Origin: an uncultured Desulfovibrio sp.
Lineage (GTDB): Bacteria; Desulfobacterota; Desulfovibrionia; Desulfovibrionales; Desulfovibrionaceae
Length of the DNA: 39,488 bases
Direction of reading: 5' to 3'
Assembly (NCBI GenBank): GCA_944327295.1
Contig: CALVHF010000013.1
Span: 1 to 39,488 of the forward strand
Part shown: in pieces, positions 1 through 7,404 of the stretch
How the letters are laid out: every line of letters starts with the position of its first letter
How positions within the stretch are numbered: the first letter of the stretch is position 1
Position numbers and translations under genes: made by a program
The notes under the pieces: model-generated
The model's input: only the letters and a program-made list of their open reading frames with translations
Told to the model about the DNA's origin: nothing
Database searches by the model: none

Positions 1-33
1 GTAAAGTAATTGCTTGAAAAAATTATAATTTCT

Positions 34-62
34 TTGACACAATAACCGTATGGTTCTACTTT
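34..62 (+). promoter_or_regulatory. sigma70-like promoter of unknown target
   Basis: TTGACA (34-39), a 17-base spacer and TACTTT (57-62) make a good -35/-10 pair. A second -10-like TATAAT lies at 24-29, in AT-rich DNA. No convincing gene starts in the next 500 bases, so the transcript could be a long abiE leader or a non-coding RNA. The call rests on consensus match alone. Confidence 0.4.
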
Positions 63-320
63 TACCCAACTCTTAGGCTATACCTCTTCCCGGAGCTTGA
101 CAAATCCTGACAAGTCCCGAACATTCCCTTGAAAACGTGACCATGATACGAGATCCGGAGGCGTGCCCTGCCCGTTCGCAAAAGGATTCAGGGCTCCCTG
201 TCAGGACAGGGAGCCTTGTTCGGCAGCAGCAGACCCTGCGCAGGTGGCGCACAGGGCAGCGCACCAGGCCTGCCAGCGTGGTCGGGGCAGGGATGGCAGA
301 GACGGACAGGGAAATGTTCG
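63..320. other. non-coding stretch with a short hairpin
   Basis: No reading frame here looks like a protein: all frames overlap and none has recognisable motifs or a ribosome site. An 11-bp perfect inverted repeat (192-202 with 205-215, GGCTCCCTGTC and its complement) is followed by TTGTT on the plus strand. It could be a weak terminator or part of a structured leader. Confidence 0.35.
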
Positions 321-365
321 ATTTTCTCCAGCAACTGGTGTTTTTCACCAGTTGCTGGAGAAAAT
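321..365. repeat. 20-bp perfect palindrome, T5 loop (copy 1)
   Basis: Bases 321-340 are the exact reverse complement of 346-365, with a five-T loop (341-345). The core is CAACTGGTG/CACCAGTTG. No T-tract follows on either strand, so it is not a normal intrinsic terminator. A related, degenerate copy lies at 539-569 just before abiEi. Candidate roles are an AbiEi operator or a REP/MITE-like repeat; the sequence alone does not decide. Confidence 0.75.
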
Positions 366-538
366 ATGAGACAAATGTCCGCACAGGGGAGCGGGACAGT
401 GCCTGGCTCCCGGGAACAGTGCCAGGTGTCAAAGGCACAACCATGCGCACCATCAGGCGCACACTCAGGCAGAGGATGCCTTTTGGGCACAGGGGCTTGC
501 CAGACAGGAACCAGGCGGCTAAGAATTGCCTATTCCCT

Positions 539-569
539 CCAGCAACTGGCGTTTTTCACCAGTTGCCGG
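539..569. repeat. degenerate second copy of the T5-loop palindrome
   Basis: The arms (539-551 and 557-569) share the CAACTGG/CCAGTTG core and the same TTTTT loop as the copy at 321-365, but two of 13 pairs are mismatched. It ends 25 bases before the proposed GTG start of abiEi, where an autoregulatory operator or 5' leader hairpin would be expected. AbiEi antitoxins are known to bind inverted repeats in their own promoter; applying that here is inference. Confidence 0.65.
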
Positions 570-594
570 CGCAAAGACGACATGGGAGTCCGAT

Positions 595-1178
595 GTGCTC
601 AAGAACACGCAAATGCTCCTGCAGGAACTGAAAGGGTTCGCGGATCCCCACCACCGCATAGATCGCATGGTGCGCAACGGCCAGCTTGTCCGCCTCAAGC
701 GCGGGCTCTATTCCGACACGAAATTGATATTCGAGCCATTCCTGGCAGGGGTGCTCTGCGCTCCGTCCTATCTCTCCTTCCAGAGCGCGCTTTCCTACTA
801 CGATCTCATTCCCGAAGCCGTCCGCTCGTGGACATCGGCAACATTGGGGAAGAGACGCCAAAAGGTGTACGAGACCCCTGTCGGCTTTTTCTTTTACCAG
901 GACATTCCGGCGGCAGCCTTTCCCTGGGAGGTCATGCTCTGCACCGAATTCGATGTGCCCTTTTTTTTGCTTCTGCGGAAAAGGCCCTGTGCGATCAGCT
1001 CTACACACTCAAGCCCTTGAGCAATCAAAAGGACCTGGAATACATGCTGTTCGAGGACATGCGTATCGAGGAAGAAGACTTTCTTGCTCTGAACCTCAAG
1101 ACACTGTGCGAACTTGCCCCGCTCTACCACAAGAAGAATCTTGATCTTTTGTACAGGTATACAAGGAGGAGAGCTTGA
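595..1178 (+). pseudogene. abiEi: AbiEi-type antitoxin/regulator, frameshifted
   Basis: This is the antitoxin half of an AbiE (type IV toxin-antitoxin) pair. A GTG start at 595 is preceded by GGGAG with six bases of spacing. The first part has a winged-helix-like N-terminus (about residues 1-45, with RIDRMVRNGQLVRLKRGLY) and then the AbiEi body (LAGVLCAPSYLSFQSALSYY). The frame is lost at an eight-T run (961-968). Adding one T restores a protein of about 194 residues continuing FASAEKALCDQLYTL and ending at 1178. That end overlaps the abiEii start by four bases (TTGA), as in a coupled operon. The break may be a real inactivating or phase-variable slip, or a sequencing undercall. Family assignment rests on motif feel plus the abiEii neighbour. 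Confidence 0.75.
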
Positions 1179-2089
1179 AGTCCCTGTTGCAGAGCATAGT
1201 GGAAAGAAAATTGTCTGTTGTACAGACAGATCCACCAGATGACACAATTCGATTGTATTGCATACGAGAAGTACTGCAGGAACTACTGCTCTATTCCCTT
1301 TGCAATGCGGGATTTTTTCACTTTGCGGCATTGCGCGGCGATACCTCCCTGCGACTGTTCCATGATCTGGAACGCTTTTCCGAAGATCTCTCTTTTTGCC
1401 TGTATAACCATGCAAAGGATGTTGATTGTTCCTTCCATATCAGGGCAGCGGAAAAAATCATCCGAACATTTTGCATGCCGGTACACATTGACATAACGGA
1501 AAAGGACAGCGAATCAGGGAGAGAACCTTCATCAGAGAAATCAGACAGGCTTGAACTTCATCTTTGTTTCAATCTGGATGAGAAAATACTACACAGAAAG
1601 GAAACGATAACGATACAGATAGAACTGGACAGGACACAGTTCAGGCATCACAAGACGCTCTCAGCATTCCGATCCGAGTATCTGCCATACCATGTACAAC
1701 TCTGCGACATGCCAACGCTCCTTGCTGACAACATACATGCCATTCTTTGCAGAAAGGGGAACCCGGGACAAGTGGACGGACGGGATCTGTTTGATTTTGT
1801 CTCCTTTTCCTCAAGGAAAAGTCCGGTCAACATGCAGTATCTGCAGGAAAAACTTGTGCATTCAGGATATATCGCCCGGGATGCGCCTCTTGCACTGGCA
1901 ATGGTGCAGGCATTTCTCAAGGAAAAATGGCACAATATCGACTACAGGGAAGCAAGAAAGGATGTCGATCACCTGTCTTTCATCCCCTATTTCACAAACG
2001 CATGGACTTGCGAATTTTTCTGCTTTCTTGCCCGGAACCTGAAGGCTGACGCACCCGAAGTGCAGAGCCTCAGGACTATCAGGAGCTGA
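1175..2089 (+). CDS. abiEii: AbiEii nucleotidyltransferase-like toxin
   Basis: Toxin half of the AbiE module, a DNA polymerase beta-type nucleotidyltransferase; characterised relatives inhibit growth and some modify tRNA. The TTG start at 1175 overlaps the abiEi stop and has AGGAGG five to eight bases upstream, so translation is probably coupled. The 304-residue product has the family N-terminus IREVLQELLLYSL, then RGDTSLRLFHDLERFSEDLSF at about residues 50-70. In typical members this region reads GGT(A/S)LR followed by RFSEDLDF. Here one Gly of GGT is Asp, and the second Asp of the metal-binding DxD is Ser, so activity may be weakened. A later conserved patch, around KGNPGQVDGRDLFDF, fits the KxRDlyDl region. 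Intact frame. Confidence 0.8.
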   Translation: MKSLLQSIVERKLSVVQTDPPDDTIRLYCIREVLQELLLYSLCNAGFFHFAALRGDTSLRLFHDLERFSEDLSFCLYNHAKDVDCSFHIRAAEKIIRTFCMPVHIDITEKDSESGREPSSEKSDRLELHLCFNLDEKILHRKETITIQIELDRTQFRHHKTLSAFRSEYLPYHVQLCDMPTLLADNIHAILCRKGNPGQVDGRDLFDFVSFSSRKSPVNMQYLQEKLVHSGYIARDAPLALAMVQAFLKEKWHNIDYREARKDVDHLSFIPYFTNAWTCEFFCFLARNLKADAPEVQSLRTIRS

Positions 2090-2343
2090 TGACGTTCCCA
2101 GGCCGGTGAACACCACTGGCTGGCCGCTGAGTGGTACTTTGGGGGAAGTTCAGGAATAACGCGTGAGACAGGGCTGTCTGCCGTCACAGCCCGTTCACGC
2201 CCAGGGCGTTGCGCCGGTGCAGCAGGCCTTGTCCCTGTTCGCAGGAGCTTTGGGGATGCCTCGGCATCAAAAAAAAGATGACAATGATATCAGCAGATTG
2301 ATTTGCTTTTGTCTCTTCGGTGATCTTTTTTTGTAAAAATTGC
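2090..2343. other. intergenic region between abiEii and tRNA-Lys
   Basis: No gene is seen. ACCACT (2112-2117) pairs with AGTGGT (2130-2135) followed by ACTTT, a possible weak abiEii terminator. A short GATGCC/GGCATC hairpin followed by eight A lies near 2255-2277. Confidence 0.4.
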
Positions 2344-2372
2344 TTGACGACCAGCCCCCGAAACTATATGTT
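2344..2372 (+). promoter_or_regulatory. promoter of tRNA-Lys (copy 1)
   Basis: TTGACG (2344-2349), a 17-base spacer and TATGTT (2367-2372) end 12 bases before the mature tRNA 5' end. An overlapping TATATG one base earlier is an alternative -10. Confidence 0.6.
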
Positions 2373-2384
2373 CTCTCTGTTCAC

Positions 2385-2460
<76 letters not shown>

Positions 2461-2473
2461 TTCAGACATCAAT

Positions 2474-2510
2474 GCCCTTGCAGGACTTTCTGCAAGGGCT
2501 TTTTCTTTTT
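2474..2510 (+). terminator. intrinsic terminator of tRNA-Lys
   Basis: Ten perfect base pairs (GCCCTTGCAG with CTGCAAGGGC, 2474-2483 and 2490-2499), a six-base loop, then a T-rich run from 2500. The same stem sequence in slightly diverged form follows the second tRNA-Lys copy. Confidence 0.92.
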
Positions 2511-2807
2511 CTCCAGCCTGGACTTTTCGCCAGCCCCCTTCGCCTGCCAGCCATCCCGCCTCGAAAAATCCGCCTCCGGGCTCCTGCCCCATCGTCTTCG
2601 CATCTTTTTGTCCGTCCTTTCAGCCTGGCCTCGAAAATGGCCGCCCCGGCGTCCTGCACGGCAAGCCTGCAGGTGACAGTGTTATGCCTTGTGTCGTACA
2701 CTGTCGCCGCTCGCACACCCTGCAGACGTCCCATGTCCCGGGCCCCGGGAAGGCCCTGGGCAGCTCTCACGTTCTTCCTTTTCCTCATGCTTCGATCTGT
2801 CACGCAT

Positions 2808-4754
2808 ATGTCCAAGAAGTTCCTGTTCACGACCCGTCTCTTCGTGGGTTTTCTCAGTGTTCTGGCTGTCCTTTTCACCGTGCTGCCCTGCGCGGGCCAG
2901 GCCCTGGCAGCCCCGGATGTCAGAACGCAGTTTTCCTTTGCCCAGGACGAACACGGCAGTGCCATAGCCTGCCTGAGCATACGCATTCCCGCAGGGTACC
3001 ATGCCTACGCCCACGATCCCGGCGACGTGGGCCGGCCTGCCTCCCTGTCCCTCCTGCTGGACGGAGCCACCCTGCCCTGTCCGGTCTACTATCCTGCCGG
3101 CGCCCTGCAGCGCGACTATTACGACAAGGAAGCCACGGTCCATGTCTACGAGGGCGAGCAGCTCTTCTTTGTGCCCCTGCACAGGGAGGACGCAGGATCA
3201 CGCTATTCGGCCACCTTAAGCCTGCTTCTGTGCTCAAGCCTCAACTGCACGCCCCTGGATGTGACCCTCAGGGGCACCATCCCCGAAAACCTGCCCGATC
3301 TGGCCACCAAGCCCTGGAAGGATCAGTGGCTGGCCATTTCCGCTGAGGCCGCACCGGTGCAGGGCAGCGCGCCCGAAGCGTCCTTAGGCTTGTCCATGGC
3401 AGACGGCCCGGCCACGCCGGTCCAGGCCCTGCCAGGGGACAATGCTGCCGATCTCGACACGCCTCCGCTGGCCGAGAGTGCCACGGCCCTGGTCGAGGAA
3501 GACCCCCTGCCTGCGCCCGCAGGCTTCAACTTCCACATAAGTCCGGTCTTTGCGGACACAAGCGTCGAGATCTACGGTCTTGGCAAGGCTCTTTTGCTGG
3601 GCATCCTGGCAGGCCTGCTCCTCAACGTCATGCCCTGCGTGCTGCCCGTGCTCACCTTCAAGGTGACCGGCCTGCTCATGGCCAATGCCCACGGCAAGGA
3701 GAGCCTGACGCGCTTTCGCGAGCACAACATCTGCTTTGCCGCAGGCATCCTGACCCTGTTCACGGTCCTGGCCCTGGCCTTTGGCGCCATGGACCTCATG
3801 TGGGGCCAGCTCTACCAGAGCCAGGAATTTCTGCTCATCATTTTGATGCTCGTCTTTCTCATGGGCCTCTCCATGCTGGGCGTCTTCACTCTGCCCGTCA
3901 TCGACTTCAAGGCCGTCAACAGGGCCAAGAATCCGCGCCTGCAGGCCTATCTCACCGGCCTCATCTCCACCTTCCTGGCCACGCCCTGCTCCGGCCCCCT
4001 GCTTGGCGGCGTGCTCGGCTGGGCCTTTACCCAGCCCCTGATCATCCTGGTGGTGGTCTTCTGGGCCGTGGGCCTGGGCATGGCCCTGCCCTACCTCATC
4101 CTCTGTATCTGGCCAAGCCTTGTGCACGCCCTGCCAAGGCCTGGGCGCTGGATGGAAATGCTTGAGCACGTGCTGGGCTTCCTTCTGCTTGGCACGGCCC
4201 TCTACCTGCTCTCCATCCTGCCGGACGAAAAGCACATTCCCATCCTGGTCGCCCTGCTGGTGACGGCCCTGGCAGCCTTCCTGTGGGGCAAGACCTGCAC
4301 GGAAGGATCGAGCAGGCTCTGCCGCCGCGCAGGCGGCGCCATCTTTGTGCTCATCATAGGCTGTGCCTCCTTCTTTGCCCTGCAGATGGAGCGCACGCCC
4401 ACCAACTGGACGGAGTTCAATCCCAAGGCCTTTTCCACCAGTCTGGGCAACCGCCCCATGGTCGTGGAGTTTACGGCCGACTGGTGCCCCAACTGCAAGT
4501 TCGTGGAAGCCACGGTCTTCACCGAGGAGCGCCTGAAAAGCCTGCGTGCGGCCTATGACGTGGACTTCATCCGCGTGGACCTCACCGACGCCAATGCCCA
4601 TGGCACCAAGCTCCTGGAGATGCTGGGCAGCCGCAGCATTCCCCTGACAGCCCTCTTTCCTGCAGGCGATCGGGCCTCGCAGCCAACAGTCCTGCGCGAT
4701 GTCTTCACGGGCGCAAGCTTTGACAAGGCGGCCCGGGAAACTTTTGTACAGTAG
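2808..4754 (+). CDS. dsbD: DsbD-like thiol:disulfide interchange protein
   Basis: Inner-membrane protein that passes electrons from cytoplasmic thioredoxin to periplasmic partners (disulfide isomerases, cytochrome c maturation). The open frame runs back through the tRNA gene, so the start must be internal. ATG at 2808 is followed directly by a signal peptide (cleavage near QALAA); ATG at 2787 is an alternative, and neither has a clear ribosome site. The 648-residue product has all three DsbD modules. The N-terminal periplasmic domain carries C142 and C147. The membrane domain carries the redox pair C277 (MPCVLP) and C394 (TPCSGP). The C-terminal thioredoxin domain has WCPNC at 559-563. About eight membrane helices lie between residues 255 and 530. 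It is convergent with hslU and separated from it by a hairpin. Confidence 0.92.
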   Translation: MSKKFLFTTRLFVGFLSVLAVLFTVLPCAGQALAAPDVRTQFSFAQDEHGSAIACLSIRIPAGYHAYAHDPGDVGRPASLSLLLDGATLPCPVYYPAGALQRDYYDKEATVHVYEGEQLFFVPLHREDAGSRYSATLSLLLCSSLNCTPLDVTLRGTIPENLPDLATKPWKDQWLAISAEAAPVQGSAPEASLGLSMADGPATPVQALPGDNAADLDTPPLAESATALVEEDPLPAPAGFNFHISPVFADTSVEIYGLGKALLLGILAGLLLNVMPCVLPVLTFKVTGLLMANAHGKESLTRFREHNICFAAGILTLFTVLALAFGAMDLMWGQLYQSQEFLLIILMLVFLMGLSMLGVFTLPVIDFKAVNRAKNPRLQAYLTGLISTFLATPCSGPLLGGVLGWAFTQPLIILVVVFWAVGLGMALPYLILCIWPSLVHALPRPGRWMEMLEHVLGFLLLGTALYLLSILPDEKHIPILVALLVTALAAFLWGKTCTEGSSRLCRRAGGAIFVLIIGCASFFALQMERTPTNWTEFNPKAFSTSLGNRPMVVEFTADWCPNCKFVEATVFTEERLKSLRAAYDVDFIRVDLTDANAHGTKLLEMLGSRSIPLTALFPAGDRASQPTVLRDVFTGASFDKAARETFVQ

Positions 4755-4828
4755 GCCTGGCTGAAAACCGGATATTCTCGCACAAGGCTACGCTTCCAAG
4801 GGCTTCCGGAACAGGCGCACAACAAGGA

Positions 4829-4870
4829 CAAAGGCTCCCTGCAGGCACAATATCCTGCGGGGAGCCTTTG
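4829..4870. terminator. hairpin terminator between convergent dsbD and hslU
   Basis: CAAAGGCTCCCTGCAGG (4829-4845) pairs with CCTGCGGGGAGCCTTTG (4854-4870), almost perfect over 17 bp. The flanking T/A tracts are short. Its position between convergent stops suits bidirectional termination. Confidence 0.65.
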
Positions 4871-4916
4871 TCGCCTCCTGGCCCCGAGAACGGTACGCTC
4901 CCGGGAAGTTTCCTGG

Positions 4917-6230
4917 TTAGAGAATGTACTGACTTAAGTCCTGATCCTCGCGCACATCGGTGAGATGCTCGCGGACATAGGCCTTGTTCACCATGATCTG
5001 GGCCCCGGGCATGTCCGGGGCCTCGAAGCTTATGTCGGCAAGCACCTTTTCCATGATGGTATAGAGGCGCCTGGCGCCAATGTCCTCGGTGCTTGTGTTG
5101 ATTTCCTCGGCAAAGGCGGCGATTTCCTCAAGGCCGTCGTCGCTGAAGGAGAGGCGCACGTTTTCCGTACCAAGCAGGGCCGAATACTGTTTGGTGAGGG
5201 CATTGTGCGGCTCGCGCAAAATGCGCAGAAATTCCTTGCGGCCTAAGGGGAGAAGCTCCACGCGCAGGGGAAAGCGCCCCTGGAGCTCGGGGATGAGATC
5301 GCTTGGCTTGCTGAAGTGGAAGGCACCGGCCGCAATGAAGAGGATGTGATCCGTGTGCACGATGCCGTACTTGGTGTTGACGGCAGAGCCTTCCACAATG
5401 GGCAGCAAGTCGCGCTGCACGCCTTCCCTGGAAATGTCCGAGGAGCGGTTCTGGGCCGTGGAGGCAATCTTGTCGATTTCGTCAATGAAGACAATGCCCG
5501 TCTGTTCGGCACGTTTCTTGGCTTCCTCGATGATCTTCTCCTCGTCCACGAGCTTGTCGGCCTCTTCCTGCACAAGCAACTTGTAGGCATCCTTCACCTT
5601 GAGCTTGCGGCGGGCGCGCTTGGGCGGAAAGGCCTTGGAAAAGAGATTCTTCACGTTGTTGCCCATCTGCTCCATGCCGGGGATGGCAAAGATGTCCACG
5701 GACGAGGCCGGACGCTCGGTCACTTCCATCTCGATTTCCCGCTCGTCGAGGACGCCCAAATGGTACTGCTGACGCAGCTTTTCCCTGGTGCTCTGATGCT
5801 GCTCGGTCCCGAAGCTGCTAGGCAGAAGGTAGTCGAGCAGGCGGCTTTCGGCTGCGGCCTCGGCTGCAGGCTGTACCCTGGCCGTTGCTTCCTCGCGCAC
5901 GAGGTTGATGGATATTTCCACGAGATCTCGGATCATGGACTCCACGTCGCGGCCCACATAGCCCACTTCCGTGAACTTGGTTGCCTCCACCTTCACAAAG
6001 GGGGCTGCACTCAGGCGGGCGAGCCTGCGGGCAATTTCCGTCTTGCCCACGCCCGTGGGGCCCATCATGATGATGTTCTTGGGCGCCACTTCGTCACGAA
6101 GGTCCTCGGGAAGCTGCTGGCGGCGCCAGCGGTTGCGAATGGCCACAGCCACCATGCGCTTGGCGTTGTCCTGACCAATGATGTATTTGTCCAGCTCGGC
6201 GACAATTTCACGGGGTTTCAAGGTACTCAT
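4917..6230 (-). CDS. hslU: HslU, ATPase of the HslUV protease
   Basis: AAA+ unfoldase that feeds substrates to the HslV peptidase in the cytoplasm. Starting at ATG 6230 gives a normal 437-residue protein beginning [20 protein letters not shown]; an upstream ATG at 6281 would add 17 non-conserved residues. Walker A is GPTGVGKT (57-64), the pore motif is GYVG near 91-94, Walker B is FIDEID, and the variable I-domain follows at about 110-230. The C-terminal tail DLSQYIL is intact, and in the family this tail docks into HslV to activate it. hslV, often the upstream neighbour, is not in this window, so the pair is split on the chromosome. The ribosome site is weak (GGAAA nine bases upstream). Confidence 0.95.
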   Translation of the reverse strand: MSTLKPREIVAELDKYIIGQDNAKRMVAVAIRNRWRRQQLPEDLRDEVAPKNIIMMGPTGVGKTEIARRLARLSAAPFVKVEATKFTEVGYVGRDVESMIRDLVEISINLVREEATARVQPAAEAAAESRLLDYLLPSSFGTEQHQSTREKLRQQYHLGVLDEREIEMEVTERPASSVDIFAIPGMEQMGNNVKNLFSKAFPPKRARRKLKVKDAYKLLVQEEADKLVDEEKIIEEAKKRAEQTGIVFIDEIDKIASTAQNRSSDISREGVQRDLLPIVEGSAVNTKYGIVHTDHILFIAAGAFHFSKPSDLIPELQGRFPLRVELLPLGRKEFLRILREPHNALTKQYSALLGTENVRLSFSDDGLEEIAAFAEEINTSTEDIGARRLYTIMEKVLADISFEAPDMPGAQIMVNKAYVREHLTDVREDQDLSQYIL

Positions 6231-6445
6231 GGGCACAAATTTCCGTCGGCCCCACTCCTGGGCCCCACTGCGGGAGCGCAAGGCAGGACGTCGGGATCCT
6301 CCTGAAAGGCTTGCGGTCTGAAAAATGTTTTGGGGCAGCAGGGGCCGGAAACAAAACGCTCCCTAGCCCGTGCACGATACGATCTGCCGGTATAGATAAG
6401 CACGATTGGGCCTGCGGGCAATGGCAGACACGCTTTTCCCGGGCC

Positions 6446-6490
6446 AAAAAAATGAAAAAAGCCCAGGGCCTCTTCCTTGTGCCCCGGGAC
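6446..6490 (-). terminator. terminator of the 75-residue gene
   Basis: Read on the minus strand, GTCCCGGGGC (6490-6481) pairs with GCCCTGGGC (6469-6461) with one G-T pair, followed by TTTTTTCATTTTTTT. It lies downstream of the gene ending at 6603 and upstream of hslU, so hslU has its own promoter. A possible hslU promoter (TTGCCC, 17 bases, TATCTA) lies near 6393-6422 but is weak. Confidence 0.75.
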
Positions 6491-6602
6491 CGCCTTTGTC
6501 GTGCAGGCCTGCTCCCTACTCTTATGTCAGCGTCGAACAACCCTGACCTTCCCACAATGAACAAGGGGCAGCCTCCTCATGGAACAACTGCCCCCGTATA
6601 TT

Positions 6603-6830
6603 CTACCTGCCGCCCTTCTTGCGCACACAGGTTATCTGCACATCTCTGAAGGGACACATGCCCCGTTCCTCGACTGACAAGGCAAACTCCCTACGCAGGG
6701 CAGCCTGCTGCTTCTGCGCTTCAATGCGGCACTCCTGCAGGGTTGCCGCGCTGATCTCCTGTTCGGCTTCAAGTGTGCCGCCCTCTGTCAGAAAGAGGGT
6801 CAGGAGCATGATGTAGGTCGATGTACTCAT
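6603..6830 (-). CDS. small protein of unknown function, 75 residues
   Basis: Not recognised. ATG 6830 is chosen because AAAGGA lies nine bases upstream; the longer frame from 6908 has no such site. The product starts with a short hydrophobic stretch (residues 5-15, too short for a secure membrane helix). A charged, probably helical middle follows (about 18-55, rich in Glu, Gln, Arg and Ala), then a C-terminal part with one Cys at MCPFRD and one at QITCVRKK; a further Cys is in LQECRIE. It has its own promoter (6944-6971) and terminator (6446-6490), so it is a single-gene unit, which supports it being real. It could be a small secreted or membrane-associated protein. Confidence 0.6.
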   Translation of the reverse strand: MSTSTYIMLLTLFLTEGGTLEAEQEISAATLQECRIEAQKQQAALRREFALSVEERGMCPFRDVQITCVRKKGGR

Positions 6831-6943
6831 CAGTACCATTCCTTTGTACTGCCCTTTCGGGCCGGACCAAAACATGATGATGCCGGCTCCGGTTCCGGGG
6901 AACTGCATCAGGACCCATCAAAGAACTGCCGGCTACTTCTCTG

Positions 6944-6971
6944 ATCTTAACGACCTTGGGAAAACTGTCAA
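6944..6971 (-). promoter_or_regulatory. sigma70 promoter of the 75-residue gene
   Basis: On the minus strand TTGACA (6971-6966), a 16-base spacer and TAAGAT (6949-6944). Transcription should start near 6937, giving a leader of about 105 bases before ATG 6830. Confidence 0.7.
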
Positions 6972-7290
6972 GATATTTGTACTCATATTATCAAAAAAGA
7001 ACGGCTTGTGTGCCAGACCATCCACGGCTTTTCCTTGCGACCGCAAGGATGTGTACTTGCAAGCTTCTGGGCACGAAGCGTGTATCTCGTAGCTATCTTT
7101 GCATAAAATTGAACGTATTTGTGCACGGAACAGGCAGGGCCCGGACAACCTTCACGGCCGTGTTCCTGCAAGGCAGCGCTTTGTTTGGCAGGAGGCCGAG
7201 AGATCAAGATTTTGTACCGAACTGTTGTGTGTTCTGTCATAAAGGAGACGCAAACGCCTGCGACAGGTTCCCCATGCCTGTCATTGCTGA
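6972..7290. other. intergenic region, nothing recognised
   Basis: About 320 bases between the promoter of the small gene and the nadE terminator. No coding frame, RNA gene or repeat is convincing. Confidence 0.5.
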
Positions 7291-7318
7291 CAAAAAGCCC
7301 CCTGCATGACAGGGGGCT
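7291..7318 (-). terminator. terminator of the NAD operon
   Basis: On the minus strand AGCCCCCTG (7318-7310) pairs with CAGGGGGCT (7304-7296), then TTTTTG. A second strong hairpin without a T-tract (arms near 7365-7375 and 7385-7395, AGACAGGAGCC) lies between it and the nadE stop and may protect the 3' end. Confidence 0.88.
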
Positions 7319-7404
7319 GTGGACTGTGCGCACTGATTGATGCGCTGCGGACACGCTTTTTCGAGACAGGAGCCTTATCGAAAGGCTCCTGTCTGAAACG
7401 AGAT

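Noticed and set aside
216..1178. A 320-residue open frame over the start of the window
   Set aside because: Only its last 70 residues are protein-like, and they are the frameshifted C-terminus of abiEi. The rest overlaps palindromes and has no motifs.
3384..4601. A 405-residue open frame opposite dsbD
   Set aside because: Its composition (Gln, Gly, His, Glu rich, no motifs) is that of an antisense shadow in GC-rich DNA. Similar shadows oppose hslU, pncB, both dehydrogenases and the MATE gene.
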